A DNA stretch of 64,000 bases, taken from Candidatus Villigracilis affinis (GTDB lineage: Bacteria > Chloroflexota > Anaerolineae > Anaerolineales > Villigracilaceae). Position numbers and translations under genes: made by a program. Below are positions 27,479 to 35,966 of the stretch, piece by piece. The notes under the pieces are model-generated. The model was given only the letters and a program-made list of their open reading frames with translations. It was not told the DNA's origin and searched no databases. How positions within the stretch are numbered: the stretch's first letter is position 1; each line of letters opens with the position of its first letter. The DNA is taken from contig JADKEA010000028.1 of the NCBI GenBank assembly GCA_016718275.1, positions 51,951 to 115,950 of the forward strand, given 5' to 3'.

Positions 27479-29920
27479 ATGTACCCTGATGATAAATCAC
27501 AGAAACGGGTTGAAAAACTCTTTTCGGGGCTGGAACAAATCACCGGTCAGTCGATCCCCAATGATGGGATTCTGCCCGGAGAAAACAGAAGCAGCCCACC
27601 CGTTGTCAAAGAAGCGCCCGTTCCCATCCTGGATGATACGGTAAGCGCGCTGGTTGCTCGCGTCCAGGAATTGGAAGCGAAGCTTGAAGAAAGCAAAATG
27701 CGCGCTGTGATGGCGGAGGCAATGCTCGCCGCGGCAAAAACGGACGAGTTAAATCACATCATGCCCGCCATGGTGTATGAAAAGGAAAAGGTGGGCTACG
27801 CGTATCAAAACGATAATGTGACCGCGCTCGAGAACGCGCCGTTTCCCACAGAAGCTGGCCATGTTGTCGATGCCCCGTTGACAGCGAGCGGAGAGGTCAT
27901 CGGCGATATCAAGATCGAGCCGCCGCATGACCGCACATGGACAGAGGAAGAGGAACGTCTTGCAAATGCGGTGGCACAGCAGGCATCGCTTCAGATCCAA
28001 AACCTGCGCCTGCTTTCCGCAACGGAACGTGCACGCGCTGAAGCGCAGGAAGCCACCCGTCGCTTCACCCATGAAAGCTGGGAATCTTTTCTCGATGGCA
28101 TTCGTAACAGTGAACGCATCGGCTATTTGTATAATCAATCTGCGGTGGAGCCGTTTAGCAAAGTACCTGATTCCGAACAGGATCATCAGGAAACGGTGAA
28201 AGTGCTCGATGAGCAGATCGGAAATCTGTTCGTCAAGGCAGATCCCGCGCGGCCATTAAGCGAGGAAGATCGGGAAATGATCGCATCGATTGCGCGTCAG
28301 GTTTCGCAGCAAGTGGAAAGCTTGCGCCTGCTTGCAGATGCGTCCCGCGCGCGTGCCGATGCTGAAGACGCCACGCGCCGCCTGAGCCGTGAAAGCTGGC
28401 AGGCTTATACACAACGCACACAGACTTCACTCGGTTATGTTTACGATTCAACTCAAGTCAGCCCGCTGACAGAAGCTTTTAATTTGAATAGCATCAATCT
28501 GGTGCAGCCGCTCACTGTGCGCGGCGAGACCATCGGGCGGCTTGCCCTTGCGAGCACGAACAGTATCACCCCCGAAACAGCGCAATTGGCCGAACAGATC
28601 GCGGAACGTGTCAGTGAACAACTGGAGCGATTGCGCCTTACAGAAGAAATTCAAAAGCGCGCTGCGGAACTCGCCACGGTGGCAACCGTGTCCACAGCGG
28701 CTTCCACCGTGTTGAACCCAGATGAACTCTTGCAACAAGTGGTGGATTTGACCAAGGAACGTTTCGGTCTGTATCACGCGCAGGTTTATCTTGCAGATGA
28801 TGCGTGGAATACCCTGCTGTTGGCTGCTGGCGCCGGGGACATTGGAAAACAAATGGTGATGTCTGGCAACACCATTCCAATGGAAAAGAACGAACTCCTC
28901 GTATCGCGCGCCACCCATGAACGCAAAGCCCTGATCTCGAACGATGTACGCAGGGAGGAAAGTTTCCAGATCAATCCCCTGCTGCCCGACACACGCTCCG
29001 AAATGGCGGTCCCAATGATCGCGGGCGATAAAGTGCTGGGCGTGTTCGATGTCCATTCGGTAAACCTCAACCACTTCTCGGAAGAAGACGCCAACATCTA
29101 CACCACCCTGGCTTCACAAGTGGCGGTCTCCCTTCAGAATGCGCGGTTGTATGCGGAGCAGGCTGAAACCGTGGCGCAATTGCGCGAATTGGATCGCTTG
29201 AAATCCTCCTTCCTCGCCAACATGTCGCATGAATTGCGCACACCGCTCAATTCCATTCTCGGCTTCTCAGACGTCATGCTCGAAGAACTCGACGGCCCGT
29301 TGACCGAAAATATGCGCAACGACCTGGGCTTGATCCAAAAGAACGGCCAGCATCTGCTGCATCTCATCAACGATGTGCTGGATATGGCGAAGATCGAATC
29401 TGGCAAGATGAATCTCAATATCGAAAAATTCAACCTGCAGGAGATCATCGAAGAAGTTACCAGTATCACCTCGCCGTTCGCCAGCGAAAGAAATCTCTCG
29501 CTCTTCATCGAGCCTGATTCAGATTACGAAGTTCGGATCAGCGCCGATAAGATCCGCATCCGTCAGGTGATGATCAATTTGATCAACAACGCCATCAAAT
29601 TCACCGAACGCGGAAAGATATCCATCCGCGCCGCGTGCGAAGACAACCACGTGCTCATCAGCGTAAAGGATACAGGCATCGGTATTCCGCATGACCACCT
29701 CGAAGCAGTCTTCCAGGAATTTACACAGGTCGATACTTCCACCACCCGCAAAGTGGGCGGTACCGGCCTGGGCCTGCCCATCAGTCGCCGCCTGATCGAA
29801 ATGCACGGCGGAAGATTATGGGCTGAAAGCAGCGGCGTCAACGGAGAAGGCTCCATCTTCTATGTGTTCCTGCCCATCGAAGCCAGAGTCAAAGAAGAAG
29901 ATGAATCAAAGGTAAAATAA
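27479..29920 (+). CDS. Cytoplasmic histidine kinase with three repeated GAF-like modules and a GAF domain
   Basis: 813 residues without membrane spans. A short coiled coil (about 55-85) leads into three tandem modules of about 100 residues (roughly 95-190, 195-305, 305-400), each with a GxxY start and an IGxL strand, joined by heptad helices such as QVESLRLLADASRARAD. A GAF domain follows (NPLLPDTRSEMAVPM). The HisKA domain has ANMSHELRTPLNSILGFSDV and the HATPase domain shows NLINNAIKFTE, DTGIGIP and GTGLGLPI. Its modules match those of the receptor upstream, so the two probably dimerise or stack side by side. It is the likely kinase output of the three receptors. The PLP enzyme with a receiver domain starts five bases downstream. 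Confidence 0.93.
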   Translation: MYPDDKSQKRVEKLFSGLEQITGQSIPNDGILPGENRSSPPVVKEAPVPILDDTVSALVARVQELEAKLEESKMRAVMAEAMLAAAKTDELNHIMPAMVYEKEKVGYAYQNDNVTALENAPFPTEAGHVVDAPLTASGEVIGDIKIEPPHDRTWTEEEERLANAVAQQASLQIQNLRLLSATERARAEAQEATRRFTHESWESFLDGIRNSERIGYLYNQSAVEPFSKVPDSEQDHQETVKVLDEQIGNLFVKADPARPLSEEDREMIASIARQVSQQVESLRLLADASRARADAEDATRRLSRESWQAYTQRTQTSLGYVYDSTQVSPLTEAFNLNSINLVQPLTVRGETIGRLALASTNSITPETAQLAEQIAERVSEQLERLRLTEEIQKRAAELATVATVSTAASTVLNPDELLQQVVDLTKERFGLYHAQVYLADDAWNTLLLAAGAGDIGKQMVMSGNTIPMEKNELLVSRATHERKALISNDVRREESFQINPLLPDTRSEMAVPMIAGDKVLGVFDVHSVNLNHFSEEDANIYTTLASQVAVSLQNARLYAEQAETVAQLRELDRLKSSFLANMSHELRTPLNSILGFSDVMLEELDGPLTENMRNDLGLIQKNGQHLLHLINDVLDMAKIESGKMNLNIEKFNLQEIIEEVTSITSPFASERNLSLFIEPDSDYEVRISADKIRIRQVMINLINNAIKFTERGKISIRAACEDNHVLISVKDTGIGIPHDHLEAVFQEFTQVDTSTTRKVGGTGLGLPISRRLIEMHGGRLWAESSGVNGEGSIFYVFLPIEARVKEEDESKVK

Positions 29921-29924
29921 TCAC

Positions 29925-31568
29925 ATGGCCAAACCACAATTCCTGCAATGTGCCATTTGCGGCAACCAACAACCCTATGAACCCTTTGTCCCTGCTGTTT
30001 GCAAATCATGCGGGTCACAATGGCTTGAAGCAAAATACGATTACGAAGTTTTCAAGCGCAACATCCTGCGCGGATTGCCCGACCGCCCAAGAAACTTATG
30101 GCGTTTTCAGGATGTCCTGCCGCTTGAGAATCCCGCCGCCTTGGATCTTTACCCCGCAGGCGGAACACCGCTCTGGCTTTCACAGCGCTTCGCGACCAAG
30201 CTGGGGCATGATCGGGTGTATTTCAAGGATGAACGCTACGGCCCGACAAGTTCTTTCAAAGACCGTCAGGCCGCCGTTGCGGTCGCAGCGATGAATGAAA
30301 ACAATATCCGTGAAGCGGTCATCGCCTCCACGGGAAATGCGGCGGTGGCCTATGCCGCCGCCTGTGCACGAGCTGGCATAAAACTTTGGGTATTCATGAC
30401 CAGCCTGGTGCCGCAGGAAAAACTGCGCGAAGCCGCCCTCTTCGGCGCGGAAGTGATTCGCGTCAGCGGCAATTACGACCAAACCAAACAGATCGCATCA
30501 CAATTTGCACAACGCCGAAACCTGCACCTTGACCGCGGCGCAAGTTCCATCGCCGCCCGTGAATCGATGAAGACCATCTCCTATGAGATCGTCGAACAAC
30601 TCGGCTGGCGCGCGCCCGATTGGTACATTCAAGCCGTCAGCGGCGGGATGGGACCGCTGGGTGTATATCAGGGTTTCAAGGAAATGTTCGACATGGGTCT
30701 GATCGACCGCATCCCCAAAATCGCGATCATTCAAGCCGAAGGCTGCTCACCGATGGTCAAGGCCTTCAAAGCCGATAAAGAAATAGCCGAGCCCGTTGTA
30801 CCCGATACACGGATCATCATCCTCTCCACTGGCGACCCAGGAAAAACCTACACTTATTTGTATGGCATCCTCAAAAAGCACGGCGGCACCATGGAATCCG
30901 TGACCGATGCTGAAGCCTTCGACGCCATGCGCTCCCTCGCTAAAAGTGAGGGAATGGCCGTCGAACCCGCAACAGCCGTCGCCTACGCTGGACTCGAAAA
31001 GATGCTGCGTGAAAAGATCATCAGCAAGAGTGAGACCGTGGTCGTCAACTGCACGGGCCACACCTTCCCCGTCGAAAAACACGTCCTCGGCGATCAATGG
31101 GCTGTGGATGTCCACCTCAGCAAAGACCAGTCCCCCGCCCCGCAGGAAGGTCTGCAAGCCGCGCTCGAAAACCTGGATGAGAAAGTCACCACCGTTCTCC
31201 TGGTGGATGACAACTCCGATGATGCGCTGATTATTCGCCGCCTGCTCGAAGGGAAGAAATCCTATCGCGTTCACCATGCCAAAGACGGCTGGGAAGGACT
31301 CGCCATGGCGCGTCAGCACCTGCCTGACCTGATCGTCAGCGATTTGACCATGCCCGGCATTGACGGGTTTGGTTTCGTGGAAGAATTGAAACTCGACCCG
31401 CGCACGAAAGATATTCCCGTTGTGGTCGTCAGCGCAAAAGATATCACCACCGAAGAACGTCAGCGCCTCAACGGACATATTGAAGCGTTATATCAAAAAG
31501 GTTCATTACCCACCCGTAAATTCGTGGATAAAGTCATTAACGTCATCGAAGATAAAAACGGGGCCTAA
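29925..31568 (+). CDS. Threonine synthase-like PLP enzyme fused to a response-regulator receiver domain
   Basis: 547 residues. A zinc-ribbon-like start has CAIC and CKSC pairs (9-12, 26-29). A fold-type II PLP domain follows with the lysine in SSFKDR (K112), the phosphate loop region STGNAAVAYA and a GGMGP loop. From about residue 420 there is a complete receiver domain: VLLVDDNSDD, the phosphoacceptor in IVSDLTMPGIDG, VVVVSAKD and a conserved Lys in LYQKG. Threonine synthase makes threonine from O-phosphohomoserine, but the natural substrate here is unproven. The gene starts five bases after the histidine kinase. A receiver on an amino-acid enzyme suggests that phosphorylation controls catalysis or location. 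Confidence 0.9.
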   Translation: MAKPQFLQCAICGNQQPYEPFVPAVCKSCGSQWLEAKYDYEVFKRNILRGLPDRPRNLWRFQDVLPLENPAALDLYPAGGTPLWLSQRFATKLGHDRVYFKDERYGPTSSFKDRQAAVAVAAMNENNIREAVIASTGNAAVAYAAACARAGIKLWVFMTSLVPQEKLREAALFGAEVIRVSGNYDQTKQIASQFAQRRNLHLDRGASSIAARESMKTISYEIVEQLGWRAPDWYIQAVSGGMGPLGVYQGFKEMFDMGLIDRIPKIAIIQAEGCSPMVKAFKADKEIAEPVVPDTRIIILSTGDPGKTYTYLYGILKKHGGTMESVTDAEAFDAMRSLAKSEGMAVEPATAVAYAGLEKMLREKIISKSETVVVNCTGHTFPVEKHVLGDQWAVDVHLSKDQSPAPQEGLQAALENLDEKVTTVLLVDDNSDDALIIRRLLEGKKSYRVHHAKDGWEGLAMARQHLPDLIVSDLTMPGIDGFGFVEELKLDPRTKDIPVVVVSAKDITTEERQRLNGHIEALYQKGSLPTRKFVDKVINVIEDKNGA

Positions 31569-31582
31569 AGGAGAATACGAGC

Positions 31583-31972
31583 ATGGGAAACAGCGTTTTA
31601 TACATTGAAGACAATCCAGACAATATGATGCTGGTGAGGCGTGCCCTTGAATCGCGCGGATACAAACTGCTACAGGCCCTCACGGGTATTGAAGGCGTCA
31701 GCAAGGCCGAAAACGAAGAGGTGGATTTGATCCTTTTGGATATCAACCTGCCCGATATCGACGGCTATGAAGTGGCGCGCAGAATACGCACCAGCGACAA
31801 AAAACATGCCCTCACTTATGTGCCGATCATCGCCGTAACAGCCAATGCGCTTAAAGGTGACGCAGAAAAAGCACTCTCCGCAGGCTGCGATGTGTACATG
31901 TCCAAACCGATCAACATTCGCGAGCTATGGGCGCGCGTGGAGGCATTTGTCCCTTCACCCAATTCAAAATAA
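31583..31972 (+). CDS. Single-domain response regulator (DivK/CheY-like)
   Basis: 129 residues consisting only of a receiver domain: VLYIEDNPDN, the phosphoacceptor D53 in LILLDINLPDIDG, AVTANALKGD and K105 in YMSKPIN. The PNxxMLVRRAL and DGYEVARRIR patterns resemble DivK-like stand-alone receivers that shuttle phosphate or bind partners. AAAGGAG nine bases ahead supports the ATG. It sits between two threonine synthase-like genes (14 and 20 base gaps) and probably interacts with the upstream kinases; whether it touches the enzymes is unknown. Confidence 0.93.
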   Translation: MGNSVLYIEDNPDNMMLVRRALESRGYKLLQALTGIEGVSKAENEEVDLILLDINLPDIDGYEVARRIRTSDKKHALTYVPIIAVTANALKGDAEKALSAGCDVYMSKPINIRELWARVEAFVPSPNSK

Positions 31973-31992
31973 ATATTTACAGGTAGTTACTT

Positions 31993-33171
31993 GTGAAAAC
32001 ATCCTATCTTACCGATCTGACTTGTTCGGATTGTGGAAGATCTTTTTCCATCAATGAAGTTCATACCTTTTGCCCGGATTGCCAATCCACCCTTATTTCA
32101 AATTACGACCTGAATGCAGCCCGCAGCCATGTGGATCGTGATGAGATTCATGCGCGCTCCAAGGGGATGTGGCGCTGGCATGAAATGCTCCCCGTGCAAG
32201 ACCCTGAAAATATCGTCACTCTCGGAGAGGGCGATACTCCGTTATTACATCTTCCCCGCGTTGGAAACGAACTCGGCCTTTCCAATTTTTTCGTAAAAGA
32301 CGAGAGCAGCAACCCCACAGGCTCATTCAAAGCCCGCGGACTTTGCGCCGCGGTTTCCCGCGCCAAAGAACTCGGTGTCAAGAAAGTTATCATCCCCACC
32401 GCAGGCAATGCGGGCGGAGCCATGGCCGCTTATGCCGCGCGCGCTGGTTTGCAAGCCCTCATCTATATGCCCAAAGACACTCCCAATGCGAACATTCAAG
32501 AAAGCCGCATCGCAGGCGCCGAAGTCATCCTCGTGGAAGGACTGATTAGCGATGCTGCTGGCATGGCTGGGGTCAAGGCGCGTGAGGAAGGATGGTTCGA
32601 TGTCTCCACCTTCAAAGAGCCCTATCGCACCGAGGGCAAAAAGATCATGGGCTACGAACTTGCCGAAGCCTTCGATTGGACCCTGCCCGATGTGATCCTC
32701 TACCCCACTGGCGGCGGCACCGGCCTTGTGGGCATGTGGAAAGCCTTCGCAGAAATGGAAGCCCTCGGCTGGTTGAATGATGCAAAACGTCCGCGCATGG
32801 TTTCGGTACAGGCGGAAGGCTGCGCCCCGATTCCCAAGGCCTTTCATGCAGGCGCTTCCTTCTGTGACTTTTGGCTGGGTGCCCAAACTGTGGCCTCTGG
32901 CTTGCGTGTGCCAAAAAGCTTCGCCGACCGTATTATCCTTGCCAATATCCGCGAAAGCAACGGCACGGCTGTCGCAGTCAGTGATGAGGCCTTGATGCAA
33001 GCCCAGAAAAAACTCGCCGCCCTGGAAGGCATCTTCGCCGCCCCCGAAGGCGCCGCATGTCTGGCGGCACTTGAAGAATTGATAAAACAAAAATGGGTTC
33101 AGCCCGATGAAAAGATTGTCATGTTCAATACGGGGTCGGGGTTGAAATATCTAGACTCGGTGACAAAATAA
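31993..33171 (+). CDS. thrC: Threonine synthase-like PLP enzyme, stand-alone
   Basis: 392 residues from a GTG start. The N terminus has CSDC and CPDC pairs (11-14, 27-30), a rubredoxin-like zinc ribbon seen in many bacterial and archaeal threonine synthases. The PLP lysine is K113 in GSFKARG, followed by PTAGNAGGAMAAY and a GGGTGL phosphate loop. The annotation as threonine synthase follows family resemblance; no other threonine pathway gene is nearby. It is only distantly similar to the receiver-fused paralogue two genes upstream, so this is not a recent duplication. It is the last gene of the receptor operon, followed by an inverted repeat. Confidence 0.85.
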   Translation: MKTSYLTDLTCSDCGRSFSINEVHTFCPDCQSTLISNYDLNAARSHVDRDEIHARSKGMWRWHEMLPVQDPENIVTLGEGDTPLLHLPRVGNELGLSNFFVKDESSNPTGSFKARGLCAAVSRAKELGVKKVIIPTAGNAGGAMAAYAARAGLQALIYMPKDTPNANIQESRIAGAEVILVEGLISDAAGMAGVKAREEGWFDVSTFKEPYRTEGKKIMGYELAEAFDWTLPDVILYPTGGGTGLVGMWKAFAEMEALGWLNDAKRPRMVSVQAEGCAPIPKAFHAGASFCDFWLGAQTVASGLRVPKSFADRIILANIRESNGTAVAVSDEALMQAQKKLAALEGIFAAPEGAACLAALEELIKQKWVQPDEKIVMFNTGSGLKYLDSVTK

Positions 33172-33175
33172 GACA

Positions 33176-33213
33176 GTAGTCGGTAGACCACAGACAAATG
33201 GTCTACCGACTAC
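33176..33213. terminator. Inverted repeat between convergent genes (bidirectional stop candidate)
   Basis: A perfect 15-bp inverted repeat (33176-33190 and 33199-33213) with an 8-base loop fills the 44-base gap between the convergent threonine synthase gene and its neighbour. No strong T-run follows in either direction. It contains GGTAGACCACAGACAA, related to the dispersed repeats at 38.3 and 55.5 kb. Confidence 0.55.
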
Positions 33214-33215
33214 GA

Positions 33216-34109
33216 TTAGTTCAATTGCATTACGTTCGGTTTCAATCCCAACTCATCAATCAATCCATTCAATTCATCATCGGTCAAGCGTCTGCCTTTG
33301 CCTGCGTAGGCAGTGAGCATGGCTTCGGTGGTGTTTGTGCCGAATGAGCGGCCGTCATAGCGCGGAGTTGTGGTGATGACCGTTTTCACGCCGCGCTCTT
33401 TGAGCAGGACGATATTGTCTTCGGTGGTGGTATTTGTCACCACGGTTTTGCCTGCGAGGTTTTTCGGCATATATTTTCGCATGAACAAAAAATCGCCCGC
33501 AATCAGGTCGGATTCTTCGAAATACTTCACATATTTCGGCTCATGCTCCGCGCCATCACTGCCGTAGAAGATCATGCTCATGGGAAAGTGACTGACAATG
33601 GGCAGCATGACTCTTGCAACCCGCTTGAAAGCAGGAATTCCATATAGCGGGATCGGAACTCCCAGCGCCACCATCAGATCACCTGACACGATTCGGTCGG
33701 AGACCTCGCCAACGGCTTCGGCCAACCCGAGCCGATCGACAGCCACAGGGACGAACGCCTGCTTGAAGCGGACCTCTCCCAGCGTGGACTTTGCCAATTG
33801 AAATACGCGCCGCTCCAGGGTGTGCTTGAGGCCGCGACCGTCGCAGAGTGGAGTCTGCTTGACACCAGAGACAAGTTTCAGCGCGGCATGAAGCGGATAT
33901 TCCCTATGGTCGAGGCGCAGATACAAATCCACGCCTCCGACGCCGAAGGCATCCACTTTGCCATCGAGATCGAGATACATCTGGCGCGCCTTTGCCATAT
34001 CGCCATCGGTGCCGATGCGCTCCACTTGAATCTCGACACCATTGAGATTGACCGCCACGCTTTTATCACGCTTAGAACTTCCCAGGCTGATGCCAACGGC
34101 TCGTTTCAT
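33216..34109 (-). CDS. Conserved protein of unknown role (of the kind databases label quinate 5-dehydrogenase)
   Basis: 297 residues starting MKRAVGISLGSSKRDK. It has IGTDGDMAKA near residue 33, a glycine-rich FGVGGVDL near 55, and a C-terminal Rossmann-like strand-turn (KTVVTNTTTEDNIVLLKERG). Proteins of this look are widespread in Chloroflexota and Firmicutes and are often named quinate 5-dehydrogenase, but I see no NAD(P) signature that would prove that activity. The nearby shikimate genes are on the same strand but separated by several unrelated genes. A terminator lies upstream, between it and the SPFH gene, so it has its own promoter. Confidence 0.6.
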   Translation of the reverse strand: MKRAVGISLGSSKRDKSVAVNLNGVEIQVERIGTDGDMAKARQMYLDLDGKVDAFGVGGVDLYLRLDHREYPLHAALKLVSGVKQTPLCDGRGLKHTLERRVFQLAKSTLGEVRFKQAFVPVAVDRLGLAEAVGEVSDRIVSGDLMVALGVPIPLYGIPAFKRVARVMLPIVSHFPMSMIFYGSDGAEHEPKYVKYFEESDLIAGDFLFMRKYMPKNLAGKTVVTNTTTEDNIVLLKERGVKTVITTTPRYDGRSFGTNTTEAMLTAYAGKGRRLTDDELNGLIDELGLKPNVMQLN

Positions 34110-34119
34110 GTTCTACCCT

Positions 34120-34154
34120 AATAAAAAATATCGGGGTGGAGTAATTCCACCCCG
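34120..34154 (-). terminator. Rho-independent terminator of the SPFH gene
   Basis: CGGGGTGGA (34132-34140) and TCCACCCCG (34146-34154) form a perfect 9-bp stem with a GTAAT loop. On the minus strand it runs into TATTTTTTATT. Confidence 0.93.
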
Positions 34155-34159
34155 ACCAA

Positions 34160-35291
34160 TTATGGATTTACGTTGAATGTGGGCAATGTGCCGTTCGAGA
34201 AGATCAAATTCGGGAAGACACCTTCCTGAGTGAAGATGAATTTATCCGTGGGTTTGATGGCGGCGGCATTTGCAAGAGCGATTTGCAAAGCAACGAACGA
34301 CGGATATTTTTCATACAACGCAGCTAACGCAAGTTCTTTGGCGATATCGACCAAAGCTTGTTCATCGGCTACTTGTTGTTGAAGGTTGGTCAACTCCAAC
34401 TGTGCTTCCGTATTGACCTTTTCCTGTTCGATCACGGCAAGTTCAGCTTCCAATTGTTGACGTTTGATATCCTGCAGGATGGCTTGCTGTCTGGCTTCTT
34501 CCTGCAATTTGGCTTGATCCACCCGAATGCGGCCTTCTTCAACTGCCTGCTGGGCAATGGCTTCCTGCTTCGCTTTCTCGGCATCCTGCTTGGCTTTTTC
34601 AGTAGCCAAACGGCTTTGGACGATGGCATCCAACCCAGCCTGCACTTCAGGCGAGATCGTAATCTGCGGTACAGCCACATTGCGCACTTCAAGCCCAGAG
34701 GTTCGGCCAGGCCGCTCAATTCATCATCGATACAGGCACGCAAATCATCGCGCCCCGAACCAATGACGGCCTCGTCAAACTTCTTGTCACCGACGCAAAC
34801 CTTCATGGCTTGCAAGGTAAACGCCGTCATACGCTGCTGAAGCGATTCGTCATTCAAATAAATATTTCGATATCGCGAATAATTGGAGATGACAATATCA
34901 GCCTCCCGCGGACGGAACACATCGGCGGTGACTTCCAGCCCAATGCGCTGTTTGTCAATTGTGATCAACTCAGGGTCATCCACTGTGATGGCGACTGCAC
35001 TGGTTGTAATCTTGACCAGATCCACGAACAGGCCAAAGTCGTATGCAATACCAGGTTGCAGCACACCCTGAATTTCACCCGCCTCAATTGTGACTCCAAC
35101 CTGATCATTCTCGATCACTTCAAAATACCAAAATGATTTACTCACATTGGCAAGCACAGCAATAACGATGACCCCGAGAATCAACCCAACAAACCAGCCT
35201 GGAATTAAAGAGAGAAGGATGGTCTTGGATTGGATGGGGGCGTTGAAGGTGTGGAATTCGATTTTTGATTTTGAGCATTTGGATTTTTCAT
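34160..35291 (-). pseudogene. SPFH/band-7 (prohibitin-like) membrane protein, broken by two frameshifts
   Basis: The gene reads in three frames. The start (MKNPNAQNQ, ATG at 35291, GAGGAG ahead) leads into a frame break near 35207. The main part begins IPGWFVGLILGVIVIAV (membrane anchor) and continues with the SPFH domain (VIENDQVGVTIEAGEIQG). It breaks again near 34695 (three C on the plus strand where four would keep the frame). The last part is a Q/E/A-rich coiled coil (KAKQDAEKAKQEA) typical of flotillin/prohibitin-like proteins. Adding one base at each break gives 377 residues. Both breaks lie in homopolymers, so sequence error is likely. Family members scaffold membrane microdomains or protease complexes. 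Confidence 0.8.
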
Positions 35292-35327
35292 TTTTTCATC
35301 TCCTCACTTTTTCAAATTATACAGGAA

Positions 35328-35966
35328 TTAATTTAAACCCACAAAGGGATTGTACATTTTTTCGTGTCCTACTGTCGTTTCAGGTCCATGACCAGAAAGC
35401 AGGCGGGTCTCATCAGGCATGGTGAAAATCTGTGTGCGGATGCTATTCTCCAGCGTGGCAAAATCGCCGCCGGGCAGGTCGGTGCGGCCCACACTGCCGT
35501 TGAAGATCACATCGCCGCAAAAGCAGATATTTTCCTTTGTAACATACAAAATGCAATGGCCTTTGGTGTGCCCGGGCGTGTAACGCACTTCAAATTCATT
35601 CGAGCCGAGTTTTAGAATCATGCCTTGCACAAAATCAATGGTCGGTTCGGGGCCAGGGTCAATATTCAAACCGAACTTCGCGCCGCCGCCGCCCGCCCGC
35701 CAGAGGACATGGTCATCAGGGTGTAGGGCCACGTGCGGAAGCGGATTCAAGGCATCGGCAATGGCAGCCGCGCCACCGATGTGGTCGAAGTGCGCATGCG
35801 TATACCAGAGATGACCGATGCGCCAGCCGCGCTTCTGCGCCTCTGCCAGAATGATATGTCCATCCCAGGATGGGTCAATGACAACGGCTTCATTTGTATC
35901 GGGGTCAGCCACCAGATAAGCATTGGTTTGCGCAGGGCCAAGGGTGAAGGAAACGATCTCAAGCAT
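35328..35966 (-). CDS. MBL-fold metallo-hydrolase (glyoxalase II-like)
   Basis: 212 residues with the metallo-beta-lactamase metal ligands: THAHFDH near residues 56-62, HTKGH near 135, a downstream Asp in CGDVIF, and a final His in LSGHGPET. Length and arrangement match small hydroxyacylglutathione-hydrolase-like enzymes that hydrolyse thioesters; the substrate is not certain. Its start overlaps the end of the MFS gene by 8 bases, so the two are probably co-transcribed. Confidence 0.9.
   Translation of the reverse strand: MLEIVSFTLGPAQTNAYLVADPDTNEAVVIDPSWDGHIILAEAQKRGWRIGHLWYTHAHFDHIGGAAAIADALNPLPHVALHPDDHVLWRAGGGGAKFGLNIDPGPEPTIDFVQGMILKLGSNEFEVRYTPGHTKGHCILYVTKENICFCGDVIFNGSVGRTDLPGGDFATLENSIRTQIFTMPDETRLLSGHGPETTVGHEKMYNPFVGLN

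Noticed and set aside
31993..33171. The two threonine synthase-like genes as a recent duplication
   Set aside because: Apart from the zinc-ribbon layout and the PLP motifs the sequences differ along their length, so they are old paralogues or separate acquisitions.
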